Assembly (NCBI GenBank): GCA_028282725.1 | Contig: JANQHF010000107.1 | Span: forward strand, 62,001-126,000 | Length of the DNA stretch: 64,000 nucleotides | Direction of reading: 5' to 3' | Origin: Saprospiraceae bacterium | GTDB lineage: Bacteria; Bacteroidota; Bacteroidia; Chitinophagales; Saprospiraceae | In this document: positions 53,028-62,613 of the stretch, piece after piece | Layout of the letters: each line of letters opens with the position of its first letter | Numbering within the stretch: position 1 is the first letter of the stretch | Position numbers and translations under genes: made by a program | The notes under the pieces: model-generated | The model's input: the letters and a program-made list of their open reading frames with translations, nothing else | Database searches by the model: none | Told to the model about the DNA's origin: nothing

Positions 53028-53378
53028 CTATTTTCGGATGGCTACAAGAGGCAATTCCATTCCTTCTACAGAAACGACGCCCTTGAGCTTATCACTTTCA
53101 AAGGTCCCGGTAACTGAGCACTGATATCCCATAACCACCATTTTGAAACTTAAATCATTTCCTTCAATTACCACCTCATCCATTGGAATTTCGGTCCCTT
53201 GAGAGACGAGTTTTCCGGTCAGGCCCTCATCGGATTCGGACAATTCCATTATGCCTGAATAAGTCATATCGGGAGCCTCTACCTCATATTTCCATTGGCC
53301 TAAAAATTCGCTATTGACAGTAACAAGAAATTCACTATCGGTCAGAAAAAAACTTAGAGCAAATAATAAGATTGTCAT
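53028..53378 (-). CDS. Small secreted beta-barrel-like protein
   Basis: 116 residues. The short hydrophobic N-terminus (TILLFALSFFLT) may be a signal. Mature part GQWKYEVEAPDMTYSGIM, LTGKLVSQGTEIPMDEV, KMVVMGYQCSVTGTFES is a meander of short strands, as in lipocalin-like domains that accompany Bacteroidota amidohydrolases and other enzymes. The specific role is unknown. Nothing else is between it and coaE but a 66-bp gap. Confidence 0.7.
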   Translation of the reverse strand: MTILLFALSFFLTDSEFLVTVNSEFLGQWKYEVEAPDMTYSGIMELSESDEGLTGKLVSQGTEIPMDEVVIEGNDLSFKMVVMGYQCSVTGTFESDKLKGVVSVEGMELPLVAIRK

Positions 53379-53444
53379 GATGTAATTTTAAAAATACACC
53401 TATAAGATTAAGACAAAATTTTCATCGATCAAAACAATTATATC

Positions 53445-54038
53445 TTAACGGATCTCGTCCAGTAAATTTCGGTGAATATCAAGAACCTGTCTTATCAACG
53501 AATGTTGCCCGTCATTCTCAATGATAAAATCAGCTTTTTTCATGTTGTCCTCCTGGGGATTTTGGTTATCCATTCTTTGTCTTACTTCGGTGTGGGATAC
53601 CTGGTCGCGTTGCATGACCCGTTCAATTCGTACATCATCCGGGGCAACCACAAGGATGGTAAAGTCCATAAACTGGTCTAGCCCTGTTTCAAATATGAGC
53701 GCACTTTCCTGTACGATATATGGCTCATCAATGTGACTCTGTCCCCATTTTATAAAATCCATTCGTACTGCCGGATGGACGATACCATTGATCTTTTTCA
53801 GGTTCTTGGGATTGTCGAAGACCCGGGCGGCCAGATATTTACGATTGGGAAGTCCTTCGCTGGTATAGCTTTTCTGTCCAAAAGCATCAATGATGGCTTT
53901 TTTGACACCCGGATCTTCTGCCAACAGGTGTTTTGCCGCTATATCGCTGATATATACAGGTACATCCAGGCATTCGAAAATGGTGCTGCACACTGATTTA
54001 CCCGCTCCGATGCCACCGGTTAAGCCGACAATCAACAT
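53445..54038 (-). CDS. coaE: Dephospho-CoA kinase
   Basis: 197 residues. P-loop GLTGGIGAGKS at the start, DIAAKHLLAED with the conserved Asp, the HPAVR segment and ESALIFETGLDQFMD, VVAPDDVRIERVMQRD. It catalyses the last step of CoA synthesis, phosphorylating the 3'-OH of dephospho-CoA. The start lies 6 bp after panB, so the first committed step of pantothenate synthesis and the last step of CoA synthesis share one operon. Confidence 0.96.
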   Translation of the reverse strand: MLIVGLTGGIGAGKSVCSTIFECLDVPVYISDIAAKHLLAEDPGVKKAIIDAFGQKSYTSEGLPNRKYLAARVFDNPKNLKKINGIVHPAVRMDFIKWGQSHIDEPYIVQESALIFETGLDQFMDFTILVVAPDDVRIERVMQRDQVSHTEVRQRMDNQNPQEDNMKKADFIIENDGQHSLIRQVLDIHRNLLDEIR

Positions 54039-54044
54039 CGGGAA

Positions 54045-54863
54045 TTAATACTGTTCTTTCTCATTTGGAAAATCACCATCCTTGACATCCCGGGAATATT
54101 GACGGACAGCCTCTTTGATCGTGTCGTACAAGTTCACGTACCTTCTGAGAAACCGTGGGTTAAAATCTTTTGTAATCCCCAGCATATCATGGGTGACTAG
54201 TACCTGGCCATCTGTATGGGGTCCTGCACCAATGCCAATGGTAGGGGTATTGATCAAACGGGAGACCTCCATGCCTAACTTAGCCGGTATTTTCTCAAGT
54301 ACAATCGCATAACAGCCTGCTTCATCCAGTAGCCGGGCATCTTTCTTCAGTTTATTCGCTTCATCTTCCTCCTTGGCACGTACCGTATAGGTCCCGAATT
54401 TATAGATTGACTGCGGGGTCAATCCCAAGTGACCCATGACGGGTATACCGGCTGAAAGAATGCGGGCAACGGATTCTAGGATCTCTTCTCCGCCTTCCAG
54501 TTTTACGGAATGTGCTCCGCTCTCTTTCATGATCCGAATGGCAGAATCAAGGGCCTTCATTGGATTTCCCTGGTAGGATCCAAAGGGAAGATCGACAACA
54601 ACCAGGGATCTTTTCACTGCGCGAATCACAGACTGAGCGTGATAGATCATTTGCTCCAACGTGATGGGCAGGGTAGTTTCATGGCCTGCCATTACATTGG
54701 AAGCGCTATCACCAACCAGGAGTATATCAATACCGGCTTCATCCAGGATCCTTGCCATAGAGTAATCATAGGCTGTTAACATAGATATCTTCTCTTTCCC
54801 GGACTTCATATTTCGGATGACATGGGTGGTCACCCGCTTGACTTCTTTTACAGCTGCTGACAT
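54045..54863 (-). CDS. panB: 3-methyl-2-oxobutanoate hydroxymethyltransferase
   Basis: 272 residues, standard length. TIM-barrel motifs: [42 protein letters not shown] with the metal-binding Asp, [31 protein letters not shown] and [20 protein letters not shown]. It makes ketopantoate, the first committed step to pantothenate. Divergent from dnaK with a 191-bp promoter region between. Confidence 0.97.
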   Translation of the reverse strand: MSAAVKEVKRVTTHVIRNMKSGKEKISMLTAYDYSMARILDEAGIDILLVGDSASNVMAGHETTLPITLEQMIYHAQSVIRAVKRSLVVVDLPFGSYQGNPMKALDSAIRIMKESGAHSVKLEGGEEILESVARILSAGIPVMGHLGLTPQSIYKFGTYTVRAKEEDEANKLKKDARLLDEAGCYAIVLEKIPAKLGMEVSRLINTPTIGIGAGPHTDGQVLVTHDMLGITKDFNPRFLRRYVNLYDTIKEAVRQYSRDVKDGDFPNEKEQY

Positions 54864-54991
54864 AGAGTTATCGTCATTTATGGCAGTTTTTTATGCCGTC
54901 ACACCGATTTCCTGACAATTTGACTGCCGTTTTGTCATAGACAATATTCGTAATATGAATTATCGGCAGCTCAAACGTACAAAAAATGTAT

Positions 54992-55006
54992 TGGCACATG
55001 GATTGA
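54992..55006 (+). promoter_or_regulatory. Candidate sigma-54-like promoter of dnaK
   Basis: TGGCAC at 54992-54997 and TTGA at 55003-55006, separated by five bases, match the sigma-54 -24/-12 form TGGCAC-N5-TTGC except for the last base. A start site about 10 bases downstream would leave a leader of some 40 bases before the dnaK ATG. Similar boxes precede heat-shock genes of some Bacteroidota in my recollection. No CIRCE element is visible in the 54864-55054 region. Confidence 0.4.
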
Positions 55007-55054
55007 CAATAATTAGAAGAATCGAAATTTTAAAACAAGTAGAAAATAAATTCA

Positions 55055-56983
55055 ATGGGTAAAATTATAGGAATTGATCTCGGTACCACGAATTCTTGTG
55101 TGGCCGTGATGGAAGGTAAAGAACCTGTAGTCATTCCGAATGATGAGGGTAGAAGAACGACCCCATCTGTGGTGGCATTCCTGGACAACGGCGAACGTAA
55201 AATCGGTGATCCTGCCAAGCGACAGGCCATTACCAATCCAGAGCGTACGGTCTCTTCAATAAAGAGGTACATGGGTCGTAGGTTCAGCGAGGTAGGAACT
55301 GATGCTCAAAAAGCTGCCTACAAAATCGTGAAAGGAGACAATGATACAGTTCGTGTCCGGATTGATGACAGAAAATATAGTCCGCAGGAAATCAGTGCAA
55401 TGGTCTTGCAAAAAATGAAAAAGACGGCTGAGGACTTCCTGGGACAGACTGTGACTGAAGCCGTTATTACGGTTCCTGCATATTTCAATGATTCTCAGAG
55501 ACAAGCCACAAAAGAGGCAGGTGAAATTGCCGGACTTGATGTCAAGAGGATCATCAATGAGCCAACTGCTGCTGCTCTTGCCTACGGTCTCGATAAAGGA
55601 GGCAAGGATTCCACGATTGCAGTGTACGATCTCGGTGGAGGTACATTCGATATCTCCATACTCGAATTGGGTGAAGGTGTATTTGAAGTAAAGTCGACCA
55701 ATGGCGATACGCGGTTGGGCGGTGATGATTTTGATGAGGTCATAATCGATCACCTGGCAGAATCATTTAAGAGCCAGGAAGCCATTGATCTCAGGAAGGA
55801 TCCGATGGCTTTGCAACGTCTGAAGGATGCAGCCGAAAAGGCTAAGATTGAGCTGTCATCTTCGACGGAAACAGAGGTAAACCTGCCGTATATCACAGCA
55901 GTAGACGGTGTGCCAAAACACCTGGTACTTAAATTGTCAAGGGCAAAGTTTGAGCAATTGTCCGATCAATTGGTCGCACGCACCCTTAAGCCTTGCGCTG
56001 ATGCATTAAAGGATGCTGGTTTGAATAAAAGTGAGATCGATGAGATCATCTTAGTAGGTGGGTCAACGAGGATACCAAGAATCCAGGAAGAAGTAGAGAA
56101 ATTTTTTGGAAAGAAACCCAACAGAAGCGTGAACCCCGATGAGGTAGTTGCCGTAGGTGCAAGTATCCAGGGAGGTGTCTTGAGCGGGGATGTTCAGGAT
56201 GTATTGTTGCTTGATGTCACGCCACTATCACTGGGTATCGAAACCATGGGCGGTGTGTATGACGTGGTAATAGAATCGAATTCTACGATTCCTACCAAAA
56301 AGGCAAAAACCTATTCTACTGCCGCTGATGATCAACCTTCTGTGGAAATCCATATTCTTCAGGGAGAGCGTCCGATGGCGGCCCATAACCGATCAGTAGG
56401 TCGGTTTATTTTGGATGGGATCCCACCTGCACCGAGAGGTGTACCACAGATTGAAGTTTCCTTTGATATTGATGCCAATGGGATCCTGAGTGTTTCTGCC
56501 AAGGATAAAGGCACGGGCAAAGAACAAAACATTCGAATTGAGGCATCTACCGGTTTGTCACAGGAAGAAATAGATCGAATGAAGGCAGAAGCTGAGGTCA
56601 ATGCTGAGAAAGACAAGGAAGCCCGTGAAAAGGTGGATAAACTGAATGCTGCTGACTCCCTCATCTTCTCTACAGAGAAACAGTTGAATGAATATGGAGA
56701 CAAGATCCCTGCAGATAAGAAGGAAGCCATAGAAAAGGCTATAGCAGAATTGAAAGAAGCACACAAGGCGCAGGACCTGGGTAAAATCGATGAGGCGTCC
56801 AATGCCCTGAACACAGCATGGCAGGCCGCGAGCCAGGATATCTATGCTGCTCAACAGGCAGCAGGTGGTAACGGGGCAGGAGCTGATCCTACCGCAAGTA
56901 CCGAAGGCGCCAATGGGACAGAAGGTTCGTCAGGAGAGGATGTGACAGACGTGGAATTCGAAGAGGTCGACGACTCGAAATAA
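55055..56983 (+). CDS. dnaK: Chaperone protein DnaK (Hsp70)
   Basis: 642 residues, full length. ATPase start [20 protein letters not shown], phosphate loops [18 protein letters not shown] and [17 protein letters not shown], DnaK signature [14 protein letters not shown], linker and substrate-binding domain [19 protein letters not shown], and an acidic Gly-rich tail ending [14 protein letters not shown]. It binds hydrophobic stretches of unfolded proteins in an ATP cycle with DnaJ and GrpE. Neither cochaperone gene is adjacent. A clear terminator follows 23 bp downstream. Confidence 0.98.
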   Translation: MGKIIGIDLGTTNSCVAVMEGKEPVVIPNDEGRRTTPSVVAFLDNGERKIGDPAKRQAITNPERTVSSIKRYMGRRFSEVGTDAQKAAYKIVKGDNDTVRVRIDDRKYSPQEISAMVLQKMKKTAEDFLGQTVTEAVITVPAYFNDSQRQATKEAGEIAGLDVKRIINEPTAAALAYGLDKGGKDSTIAVYDLGGGTFDISILELGEGVFEVKSTNGDTRLGGDDFDEVIIDHLAESFKSQEAIDLRKDPMALQRLKDAAEKAKIELSSSTETEVNLPYITAVDGVPKHLVLKLSRAKFEQLSDQLVARTLKPCADALKDAGLNKSEIDEIILVGGSTRIPRIQEEVEKFFGKKPNRSVNPDEVVAVGASIQGGVLSGDVQDVLLLDVTPLSLGIETMGGVYDVVIESNSTIPTKKAKTYSTAADDQPSVEIHILQGERPMAAHNRSVGRFILDGIPPAPRGVPQIEVSFDIDANGILSVSAKDKGTGKEQNIRIEASTGLSQEEIDRMKAEAEVNAEKDKEAREKVDKLNAADSLIFSTEKQLNEYGDKIPADKKEAIEKAIAELKEAHKAQDLGKIDEASNALNTAWQAASQDIYAAQQAAGGNGAGADPTASTEGANGTEGSSGEDVTDVEFEEVDDSK

Positions 56984-57005
56984 ATTTTGATTCAATTAGA
57001 TATTC

Positions 57006-57039
57006 AAGCACCTGCTCTATTCAGACCAGGTGCTTTTTT
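57006..57039 (+). terminator. Rho-independent terminator of dnaK
   Basis: A 9-bp perfect stem, AAGCACCTG at 57006-57014 with CAGGTGCTT at 57027-57035, closes a 12-base loop and runs into six T residues (57034-57039). It starts 23 bp after the dnaK stop. Confidence 0.9.
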
Positions 57040-57092
57040 GTTTGATCAGGATTCAAAAGTGACCTTTTTGTATGGATTCATTTTATCTTTAA

Positions 57093-57340
57093 AAGACCGT
57101 CTTAAGACCGATTTTTATCAAGTCTCCGGTCTTATTAAATCGGTTTGAAATCCATTTCCCTTCAATCCTGCAAAATCTTCTGTTCCAAACTCTCCAACCT
57201 TTAATATTTAATTTTTTAATATAAGCTTTTTCTCTTATGTTAGACCGTTGATTTAACGTATGACTAGTCGCTATGCCAGTTATTCATTTCTTCTGATGGT
57301 ATGAACATCTTGCCCTCATGATCTAATTGTCGTGATCATG
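57093..57340 (+). promoter_or_regulatory. Region with heptamer repeats and two dyads upstream of an MFS gene
   Basis: The 345-bp stretch between the dnaK terminator and the MFS start has no gene. AAGACCG occurs directly at 57093-57099 and 57104-57110, and inverted (CGGTCTT) at 57127-57133; TAAGACCG/CGGTCTTA form an 8-bp dyad with a 16-base spacer. A second dyad, CATGATC (57317-57323) and GATCATG (57334-57340), lies 45 bp before the start codon. These are candidate operators; no regulator gene is near. Confidence 0.4.
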
Positions 57341-57384
57341 CGATTGTCCTGCTTTAGATTCACTTAACCAAAACGTCAAATTCA

Positions 57385-58599
57385 ATGGTAAATAAAAAGA
57401 AGCTTTTCTATGGTAGTTGTTTTGCACTGATTACAACTGCATTTTCATTCAGTATTCGAGCAGGTATCATGCCACAACTGGAAACGGACCTCGGGCTATC
57501 TGCAACACAACTTGGGTTTATCAATCAAATGTGGTTCTGGGGCTTTCCAATATCCATGATCATTGGTGGATTGATCTATCGCAGGGTTGGCGGAGGAGCA
57601 ATTATGAATTTTGCATTTTTCGCACATGCCGCAGGTATTCTGTTGACGATTTTCGCCGGCAGTTATGTCGTTCTCCTTTTATCTTCATTGTTGATCGGAT
57701 TGGGCAACGGGTGTACGGAAGCTGCCTGTAATCCAATGATAGCAGACGCTTATGAGGGCAATATGATGTCCAAGATGATGAACCGATTCCATATGTGGTT
57801 CCCGGGCGGTATTCTTCTCGGTAGTTTATTGTCCCAGGGCATGACTACCCTGAACTGGAGTTGGCAGATGCAGGTTGGCATCATCCTTATACCTACACTT
57901 CTATACGCATATTATTTCTTCAACGAAAAATGGCCGGGCGCCGGCACTGTAGAAGAAGCATCGCTTGATGTGAACTTCAAGGCCATGTTGACACCGTTGT
58001 TCATCTTTATGCTCATTTGTATGGGATTGACTGCGATTTCAGAATTTGGACCAAACAATTGGGTCCCTCTTACCTTACAGGGAAGTGGTGCTACTCCAAT
58101 GCTCGTTATGGCCCTGACATTTGGTCTGATGGCAGTGGCAAGATACTTCGGTGGTGAGGTGGTTGCTAAATTCAATACGACCGGAGTCCTTTGGGGGTCT
58201 GCAATCCTTGCAAGTATCGGTCTTTACTTATTGAGCAGCACTTCCGGTGGAATGGTATACCTTGCGGCCATAGTATACGGACTGGGAATCGCTTACTTCT
58301 GGCCCAATATGATTGGATTTGTGGCTGCTTATATACCAAAGAGTGGCGCGATTGGCCTGTCTATAGTAGGGGCGATGGGTATGTTTATGTCAGGATTGAT
58401 CATGCCTATTTATGGCGGACTTATTGATAGTAACCGGGTAAAGGCAGCTGCAGAAGGATTGAGCGGGGTGGATCTGGACGTAGCAACCGGTCAGATGACC
58501 TTGTCAACAATGACGTTACCACCACTTATTCTGATCGTATTATTTGGAATCCTGTATTTCTGGATGAGAGGAAAGACAAAAGTGGCTGTGGCTCATTAA
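57385..58599 (+). CDS. MFS transporter
   Basis: 404 residues, 12 hydrophobic segments. The first helix region FSFSIRAGIMPQLETDLGLS, loop 2-3 GFPISMIIGGLIYRRVGG with an R-x3-G pattern, and helix 4 LLIGLGNGCTEAACNPMIADAY are typical. The last helices contain AYFWPNMIGFVAAYIPKSGA, reminiscent of sugar and nucleoside MFS permeases. Substrate unknown. It has a long, repeat-containing leader and converges on gamma-glutamyltransferase with a shared terminator. Confidence 0.87.
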   Translation: MVNKKKLFYGSCFALITTAFSFSIRAGIMPQLETDLGLSATQLGFINQMWFWGFPISMIIGGLIYRRVGGGAIMNFAFFAHAAGILLTIFAGSYVVLLLSSLLIGLGNGCTEAACNPMIADAYEGNMMSKMMNRFHMWFPGGILLGSLLSQGMTTLNWSWQMQVGIILIPTLLYAYYFFNEKWPGAGTVEEASLDVNFKAMLTPLFIFMLICMGLTAISEFGPNNWVPLTLQGSGATPMLVMALTFGLMAVARYFGGEVVAKFNTTGVLWGSAILASIGLYLLSSTSGGMVYLAAIVYGLGIAYFWPNMIGFVAAYIPKSGAIGLSIVGAMGMFMSGLIMPIYGGLIDSNRVKAAAEGLSGVDLDVATGQMTLSTMTLPPLILIVLFGILYFWMRGKTKVAVAH

Positions 58600-58635
58600 G
58601 CATAGCACATAAAGAATTACGCCGAATTAGTCGAG

Positions 58636-58672
58636 AAAGAGCATCTTGGTCATAACGATCAAGATGCTCTTT
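58636..58672. terminator. Bidirectional terminator between convergent MFS and ggt genes
   Basis: AAAGAGCATCTTG (58636-58648) and CAAGATGCTCTTT (58660-58672) form a 13-bp perfect stem with an 11-base loop. A-rich and T-rich flanks on each side suit termination from both directions. Its right arm overlaps the ggt stop codon at 58671-58673. Confidence 0.85.
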
Positions 58673-60359
58673 AGTAGCCGGCAGCTTGTCCGTCCTTTCT
58701 TGACTCGGATGCTCCGTAATAAACCTTATTTACATTGTCCCACATGATGGCCTGGTAGCCTCCATAGTTTCCAACTGAATATTGCACCTTATGACCCCTG
58801 ATGACGAGTTCGCGAATGGATTCGTAGTCAATGCCATTTTCAAGATTCAGCGTTCCGCCATTTCTCATGACATTGCCCATGGGTTGTGAAGAACCCACAT
58901 GTCTCATCCGTGGTGCATCACCTGCCTCCTGCAGATTCATACCAAAGTCCACCAGGTTCACAATGATTTGTGCATGACCTTGCGGTTGCATGGCTCCTCC
59001 CATTAATCCAAAGCTGATATATGGTTGATTGCCCTTCGTCACAAAAGCGGGTATGATGGTATGGAATGGACGCTTTCCGGGTTCGTAGTAGTTAAAGTGA
59101 TCAGAATCCTTGATATTAAACATGTTGCCCCGATTCTGAAGAACAAACCCTAGTCCATCGGGACACATACCAGATCCAAATCCTGCATAAATGCTCTGGA
59201 TCAAAGAAATCATGTTTCCATCTTTGTCGGCAACAGTGAGATAGATCGTATTTCCCCTCTCTATTTCACCTGCGTCGTATTGTCGTGCTGCCCTGTTCAT
59301 ATCGATCAATGACCGCCTCTGGTTGGCGTATTCTTTGGAAATCAATCGTTCTGGTATATCATTAAATGACATATCCGAATAGAATTTTGCCCGGTCTTCG
59401 AATGCCAGCTTTTTTGCTTCTGTGAGTACGTGCAAATAATCTGTCGAACCAGGCCCCATTCCACTTATGTCAAATCCTTCGAGGATATTCAACATTTGTA
59501 ATGCAGCAATGCCCTGTCCATTGGGTGGTAATTCCCATATATCATAGCCCCGGTAATTGACACTTACCGGGTCCACCCAGTTGGAAGTGTGAGCGGCCAG
59601 ATCGTCATACGAAAGAAAGCCATCGTGTTCTTCCATGTATCGATCAATAGTTCTGGCAATATCTCCTTTATAAAATGCATCCCCGCCTTCACTTGCGATC
59701 ATTTCATAGGTTCTGGCCAATCCTGTATTCTTAAATATTTCTCCTTTTGCCGGAGTCCGCCCCGACGGCATATAAGTTTTCTGAAACCCCGGTCTGTCTA
59801 CTCTCGATCTTGCACCGACCATCATTTCAGCCGCAATGACCTCGGTTACGGGAAATCCATTGTTGGCATAGTCAATGGCCGGTTGAAGTATTTCTTTCCA
59901 TGAGAGCTGACCATACTCTTTGTGCAGCATGTCCCAACCATCAACGCATCCGGGCACGGACACGGACAGCGGCCCGGTGAAAGGGATATATTCCATACCC
60001 CTGTCAATAAAGTGATCCACCTTCAAATCCCTGGGAGACCTCCCGCTTGCATTCAATCCTACAAGCTTTCCTGATTTCGCATCCCACAGAATGGCAAAGA
60101 GGTCGCCGCCTATGCCACAACTGGCGGGTTCAACAAGACCGAGCATGGCGTTCGCCGCAATGGCAGCATCTATGGCGTTACCACCTTTTTTCAATATATC
60201 CAAAGCGACCTGAGTGGCAAGAGGTTGACTGGTTGCAGCCATCCCATTTTGAGCGATTACCTCAGATCTTGTAGTGTGTGCTTTTCCCGTGATGCGGTTT
60301 TGAGACATGAGGACCGAATTCAATAATATTATAAGGATAAAAATATGGAGAGTCTTCAT
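58671..60359 (-). CDS. ggt: Gamma-glutamyltransferase
   Basis: 562 residues from the ATG at 60359, which places a signal peptide (KTLHIFILIILLNSVLMSQ) at the start. An in-frame ATG at 60410 overlaps the rdgB stop (ATGA) and would add 17 residues in front; it cannot be excluded. Large subunit: NGMAATSQPLATQVALDIL, GLNASGRSPRDL. Auto-cleavage region GNTIYLTVADKDGN, where the Thr aligned with E. coli Thr391 becomes the nucleophile of the small subunit, and GGAMQPQGHAQI. It hydrolyses or transfers the gamma-glutamyl group of glutathione in the periplasm. Confidence 0.93.
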   Translation of the reverse strand: MKTLHIFILIILLNSVLMSQNRITGKAHTTRSEVIAQNGMAATSQPLATQVALDILKKGGNAIDAAIAANAMLGLVEPASCGIGGDLFAILWDAKSGKLVGLNASGRSPRDLKVDHFIDRGMEYIPFTGPLSVSVPGCVDGWDMLHKEYGQLSWKEILQPAIDYANNGFPVTEVIAAEMMVGARSRVDRPGFQKTYMPSGRTPAKGEIFKNTGLARTYEMIASEGGDAFYKGDIARTIDRYMEEHDGFLSYDDLAAHTSNWVDPVSVNYRGYDIWELPPNGQGIAALQMLNILEGFDISGMGPGSTDYLHVLTEAKKLAFEDRAKFYSDMSFNDIPERLISKEYANQRRSLIDMNRAARQYDAGEIERGNTIYLTVADKDGNMISLIQSIYAGFGSGMCPDGLGFVLQNRGNMFNIKDSDHFNYYEPGKRPFHTIIPAFVTKGNQPYISFGLMGGAMQPQGHAQIIVNLVDFGMNLQEAGDAPRMRHVGSSQPMGNVMRNGGTLNLENGIDYESIRELVIRGHKVQYSVGNYGGYQAIMWDNVNKVYYGASESRKDGQAAGY

Positions 60360-60406
60360 CGCTAAAAAATTAATTGAGACAACAAGATAGCTTTCAAGAC
60401 GTACAT

Positions 60407-60997
60407 TCATGAAAGATGGCTCAAAAGCATCTTCCTGAATTGTTTGAGAGCCTTAAAGCGATGACTAATTTGATTCTTAACGGAAGGTGGAAGTACACCA
60501 AACGTGTCCTGGTAACCTTCCGGGATAAAGATCGGATCGTAGCCGAAACCTCCGGAACCAATTCTCTCTTTGGTCAGTCTGCCCTTCACGATGCCTTCAA
60601 ATGTGTACTGATGGTCGTCATACCATACTGCCAGGACGGACCGATATTGAGCTCCCCGGTTATTCTCTGATTCCATGTTCTGTAGCACTTTTTCAATGTT
60701 GTCATCATCATTCCTCTGAGGTCCGGCATATCTTGCACTAAAAATCCCAGGAGCGCCATCCAAGGCATCAACTTCCAAACCCGAGTCTTCTCCAATGATA
60801 TTTCCACCAACTTTTTGACGAATGTTGTTGGCTTTGATCCATGCATTTTCCTTCATCGTTTTCCCATCTTCGATGATTTCATCACTTATTCCTACATCTT
60901 TTAGGGTAACAATTTCCAGTTCAGCCAAATTCAACATGGCCATCACTTCCTCAACCTTATGTTGATTATGAGTGGCAAATACAAATCTCCTCTTCAT
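60407..60997 (-). CDS. rdgB: XTP/dITP (non-canonical purine NTP) pyrophosphatase
   Basis: 196 residues from the ATG at 60997 (KRRFVFATHNQHKVEEV); an ATG 30 bases upstream is less fitting. RdgB/HAM1 motifs: FATHNQHKVEE, ENAWIKANNIRQK, GEDSGLEVDALDGAPGIFSARYAG and GSGGFGYDPIFIPEG, SHRFKALKQF. The enzyme removes deaminated purine nucleotides. Its ATG overlaps the stop of the upstream hypothetical gene (ATGA), so translation is coupled. Confidence 0.95.
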   Translation of the reverse strand: MKRRFVFATHNQHKVEEVMAMLNLAELEIVTLKDVGISDEIIEDGKTMKENAWIKANNIRQKVGGNIIGEDSGLEVDALDGAPGIFSARYAGPQRNDDDNIEKVLQNMESENNRGAQYRSVLAVWYDDHQYTFEGIVKGRLTKERIGSGGFGYDPIFIPEGYQDTFGVLPPSVKNQISHRFKALKQFRKMLLSHLS

Positions 60998-61536
60998 GAA
61001 TGAAAGTATACCTTCAGTGCTTGCCATAAGGCGCGCTTTCCATTCACATCCCCGGATAGAGTAACCAGGTCTTGTGAAAAAAGAAGAGCAAACCTGGGGA
61101 GACGCATGATTTGAAAAAGCCGTTTGTCCAACTGAAGACCCAATTGTTCGGGCCGAATACCGAATGCAATGATCAGAGGTCTTTGCTCAGAAGAAGTTGC
61201 AATTTGATAGTGAAGGATCTGTTTTGTAGTGATCAGTTGTATTTGTTCAATTGTAGCATCTACGGCCTTGAGAACCTTTTCCAACAGTTCCTTTTCTTCC
61301 GGGCCGTATTCGTCATCATTGACCAGGACAATCAATTGATGGGTCAGATCAATGACTTGAGTCTCCTTTTCAGAAGGAATGCTATAAATGGGAAAATCAA
61401 AAAATGTCAAACTTGGATTTTCACAATTCAAAAATTCAAATATAGACTTCGAAAAGCTTAAATATGGGCAAGATGCTTCATTAATGCATAACTTTGAGTG
61501 ATTAATTGATATAAGATGAGCATAAAGATTAAACAC
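60994..61536 (-). CDS. Conserved-type hypothetical alpha/beta protein
   Basis: 180 residues as drawn, with an uncertain start: the ATG at 61536 lies inside the divergent ilvE gene, and the first ~35 residues are not convincing; a TTG at about 61431 (LNCENPSLTFFDF) is an alternative. The central part is a Rossmann-like alternation: QVIDLTHQLIVLVNDDEYGPEEK, RPLIIAFGIRPEQLGLQ, FALLFSQDLVTLSGDVNGK and RALWQALKVYF. Similar short proteins are found in Bacteroidota without assigned function. Overlaps rdgB by 4 bp. Confidence 0.6.
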   Translation of the reverse strand: MFNLYAHLISINHSKLCINEASCPYLSFSKSIFEFLNCENPSLTFFDFPIYSIPSEKETQVIDLTHQLIVLVNDDEYGPEEKELLEKVLKAVDATIEQIQLITTKQILHYQIATSSEQRPLIIAFGIRPEQLGLQLDKRLFQIMRLPRFALLFSQDLVTLSGDVNGKRALWQALKVYFHS

Positions 61537-62586
61537 ACAGAAAACTCGAGCTTCTCAAAGGTGGATTTTGACAATTTGCCTTTCGGTCAAATTGTGAGCG
61601 ATCACATGTTTGAAATGGATTTTAAAGACGGAAAATGGCAAGAACCCATAATTCGTCCGGTAGAAAAGTTTTCCATTCATCCTGCCAATCTTACACTGCA
61701 TTATGGCCAGTCGATCTTTGAGGGCATGAAAGCATCCAGGCATCACGATGGCACGCCTCTATTATTTCGATTGGACAAACATGCCGAAAGATTGAATGCA
61801 TCTGCGGACAGGATGTGTATGCCAATGGTTGCTGAAGATCTGTTTTATGAAGCAATAGAGACTTTGGTAGACCTTGACCGCGCCTGGATACCCCTCAGGG
61901 ATGGAAGTGCCTTATACATCCGGCCATTCATGTTTGCCACGGACGAATTTATAGGAGTCCGGCCTTCACTTGATTACAAATTTGTCATTTTTACCTGTCC
62001 TGTCGGTCCGTATTATTCCCGACCTGTCAGTTTGATCGCTGAAGAGAAGTATGTGAGGGCAACGCCCGGAGGAGTGGGAGAGGCCAAAACAGCCGGTAAT
62101 TATGCTGCTTCTCTATATCCGGTCAAAGTGGCGAAAGAAAAAGGGTACGACCAGGTAATGTGGATGGATCCATTTGAATTCAAATACATACAGGAAGTGG
62201 GTACCATGAATATCTTTTTCAAGATGGGCGGGAAGGTATATACCCCCGATTTAAATGGGACTATACTCAAGGGTGTCACCCGTGACACAGTGATCCATAT
62301 CCTGAATGATGAGGGCTATGAAGTCATTGAAGGCCCACTTTCGAAAGACCAGGTCCTGGAGGCGCACAAGAATGGAACATTGGAGGAGGTGTTTGGCAGT
62401 GGAACTGCAGCTGTCATATCCTTTGTCAATAAGTTGGCATTTGGAGACACAATAATCCATCTTGACCCTGAAGCGTTCAAAACAGCTCCATTCCTCAAGT
62501 CCTATATTGAAGGATTGAGATCGGGTCGCAAGATGGATAGATTTGGCTGGATCAAGAGAGTAGAGTCCCTGGAAATGGCTCATTAA
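61516..62586 (+). CDS. ilvE: Branched-chain amino acid aminotransferase
   Basis: 356 residues, fold type IV PLP enzyme. ANLTLHYGQSIFEGMKASR, LFRLDKHAERLNASADRM, RPFMFATDEFIGV, the PLP lysine in GEAKTAGNYAAS, QVMWMDPFEFKYIQEVGTMN and FGSGTAAVISFV are family motifs. It interconverts Val, Leu and Ile with their 2-keto acids. The start lies 20 bp inside the 5' end drawn for the divergent hypothetical gene. A patatin-like gene follows 27 bp downstream on the same strand. Confidence 0.96.
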   Translation: MSIKIKHTENSSFSKVDFDNLPFGQIVSDHMFEMDFKDGKWQEPIIRPVEKFSIHPANLTLHYGQSIFEGMKASRHHDGTPLLFRLDKHAERLNASADRMCMPMVAEDLFYEAIETLVDLDRAWIPLRDGSALYIRPFMFATDEFIGVRPSLDYKFVIFTCPVGPYYSRPVSLIAEEKYVRATPGGVGEAKTAGNYAASLYPVKVAKEKGYDQVMWMDPFEFKYIQEVGTMNIFFKMGGKVYTPDLNGTILKGVTRDTVIHILNDEGYEVIEGPLSKDQVLEAHKNGTLEEVFGSGTAAVISFVNKLAFGDTIIHLDPEAFKTAPFLKSYIEGLRSGRKMDRFGWIKRVESLEMAH

Positions 62587-62613
62587 TATCTTTTCCAGAA
62601 CCGGAACCTCTTC

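Noticed and set aside
57240-57384. Riboswitch in the long MFS leader
   Set aside because: No recognisable conserved riboswitch core; only short dyads were found.
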